From NCBI GenBank assembly GCA_028873815.1, contig JAPPNN010000014.1, forward strand, positions 1 through 64,000: 64,000 bases of DNA. The letters run 5' to 3'. The notes beneath the pieces are model-generated. The model did no database searches and was not told where the DNA came from. It saw nothing but the letters and a program-made list of their open reading frames with translations. A program made the position numbers and the translations under genes. This DNA comes from Gemmatimonadota bacterium. Its GTDB lineage: Bacteria > Gemmatimonadota > Gemmatimonadetes > Longimicrobiales > Gaopeijiaceae. Below, piece by piece: positions 63,449 to 64,000 of the stretch (its first letter is position 1; every line of letters starts with the position of its first letter).

Positions 63449-64000
63449 CCGAAGTCATCCAGGCGGTGGACCTGCACGCCGACGGGGAGCCCGGGCGGGT
63501 CATCGTGGGCGGCGTGCTCGGCGTGCCCGGCGCGACCATGTTCGAGAAGATGCAGTATCTGCAGGCCCACAAGGACCACCTGCGCAGGCGCATGCTTCGC
63601 GAGCCGCGGGGATACCCGGCCGCCAACTGCAACCTGATCCTGCCGCCGACGCGCCCCGAGGCGGATGCCGGCTTCGTCATCATGGAGCAGACCGAGTACC
63701 CCCCGATGTCGGGCACGAACACGATCTGCGTGGCGACAGCGCTCATCGAGACCGGCATGGTGAAGGCGGAGGAACCGCGAACTTCGCTCGTCCTGGAGGC
63801 GCCCGCCGGGCTGATCCGGGTCGAGGCCGATGTCGTGGCGGGCAAGGTCAGGCGCGTCACATTCGAGAACGTACCGGCCTTCGCGGTGCACACCGAGGCC
63901 ACCATCGAAGTGCCCAACCTCGGTGCCGTGACCGTCGACGTCGCGTGGGGCGGCATGTTCTACGTGATCGCGGACGCGGAGCCGCTGGGGCTGGAACTCG
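63445..64000 (+). CDS. Proline racemase / hydroxyproline epimerase family protein, partial (3' end beyond window)
   Basis: About 185 residues are visible. TEVIQAVDLHADGEPGRVIVGGV is the start of this family and YPPMSGTNTICVATALIETG carries the first active-site motif, which here has Ser (MSG) where proline racemase and most 4-hydroxyproline epimerases have Cys (MCG). Related enzymes with Ser or Thr at one site act as epimerases or dehydratases of hydroxyproline. The product would be cytoplasmic. GTG at 63445 overlaps the small ORF stop; GTG at 63430 and 63439 are in frame alternatives. The second half, including the other catalytic residue, lies outside the window. Confidence 0.8.
   Translation, partial: MTEVIQAVDLHADGEPGRVIVGGVLGVPGATMFEKMQYLQAHKDHLRRRMLREPRGYPAANCNLILPPTRPEADAGFVIMEQTEYPPMSGTNTICVATALIETGMVKAEEPRTSLVLEAPAGLIRVEADVVAGKVRRVTFENVPAFAVHTEATIEVPNLGAVTVDVAWGGMFYVIADAEPLGLEL

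Overview
The window is GC-rich, densely coding DNA (coding-strand switches mostly without terminators) with GTG starts, many 1-4 nt stop/start overlaps, Tat/lipoprotein exported enzymes, Asp-box (VPS10-like) repeat proteins, CRTAC1/ASPIC proteins, TPR-multihaem cytochromes and an amidohydrolase. That gene mixture is typical of Gemmatimonadota and neighbouring deep-branching didermal phyla; I infer a heterotrophic, respiring, probably marine or host-associated Gemmatimonadota-like bacterium. Phylum is an inference from gene content only.

Layout. 1-132: 5' part of a tRNA-Gly(GCC) with its promoter. 298-1932: an exported beta-barrel-like protein. 1985-4228: a visibly less GC-rich patch with an AraC-type regulator, a propeller lipoprotein and a small exported protein. 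4408-12126 (minus strand): a housekeeping run read rny, folD, xseA, xseB, ispA, nadK, recN. 12306-14236: a SoxC-type sulfite dehydrogenase and its lipoprotein cytochrome c. 14259-19889 (minus strand): infC, rpmI, rplT, pheS, pheT, a coiled-coil gene and zapA, driven by a strong promoter followed by an intrinsic terminator inside the leader, with infC apparently starting at AUC. 20037-28153 (plus strand): a membrane pentahaem cytochrome/TPR protein and two CRTAC1 proteins in one operon.

28317-64000 is an accessory region built around L-arabinose. It holds an Asp-box protein, a GH127 beta-L-arabinofuranosidase, a second GH127 fused to a DUF1566 domain but interrupted by one in-frame TAA, an arylsulfatase, a GH31 enzyme, an amidohydrolase, an octahaem cytochrome, two more sulfatases, a GH146/GH127-like enzyme, then araA, an exported aldose 1-epimerase, an SSS sodium symporter, araB and araD. 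It continues with a DUF5695 lipoprotein, a TPR protein carrying an anthrax-lethal-factor-like zinc protease motif, and a proline racemase/hydroxyproline epimerase family gene cut by the window edge.

How it may work together: exported glycosidases and sulfatases strip beta-linked L-arabinofuranose and sulfate from a polymer outside the cytoplasm, the mutarotase and symporter bring arabinose in, and AraA-AraB-AraD turn it into D-xylulose 5-phosphate. Beta-L-arabinofuranose is classically linked to hydroxyproline, so the nearby metalloprotease and hydroxyproline-type enzyme raise the possibility that the true substrate is a sulfated, arabinosylated hydroxyproline-rich glycoprotein. That is the most interesting hypothesis here. 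No CRISPR array, IS element, rRNA or prophage was seen.
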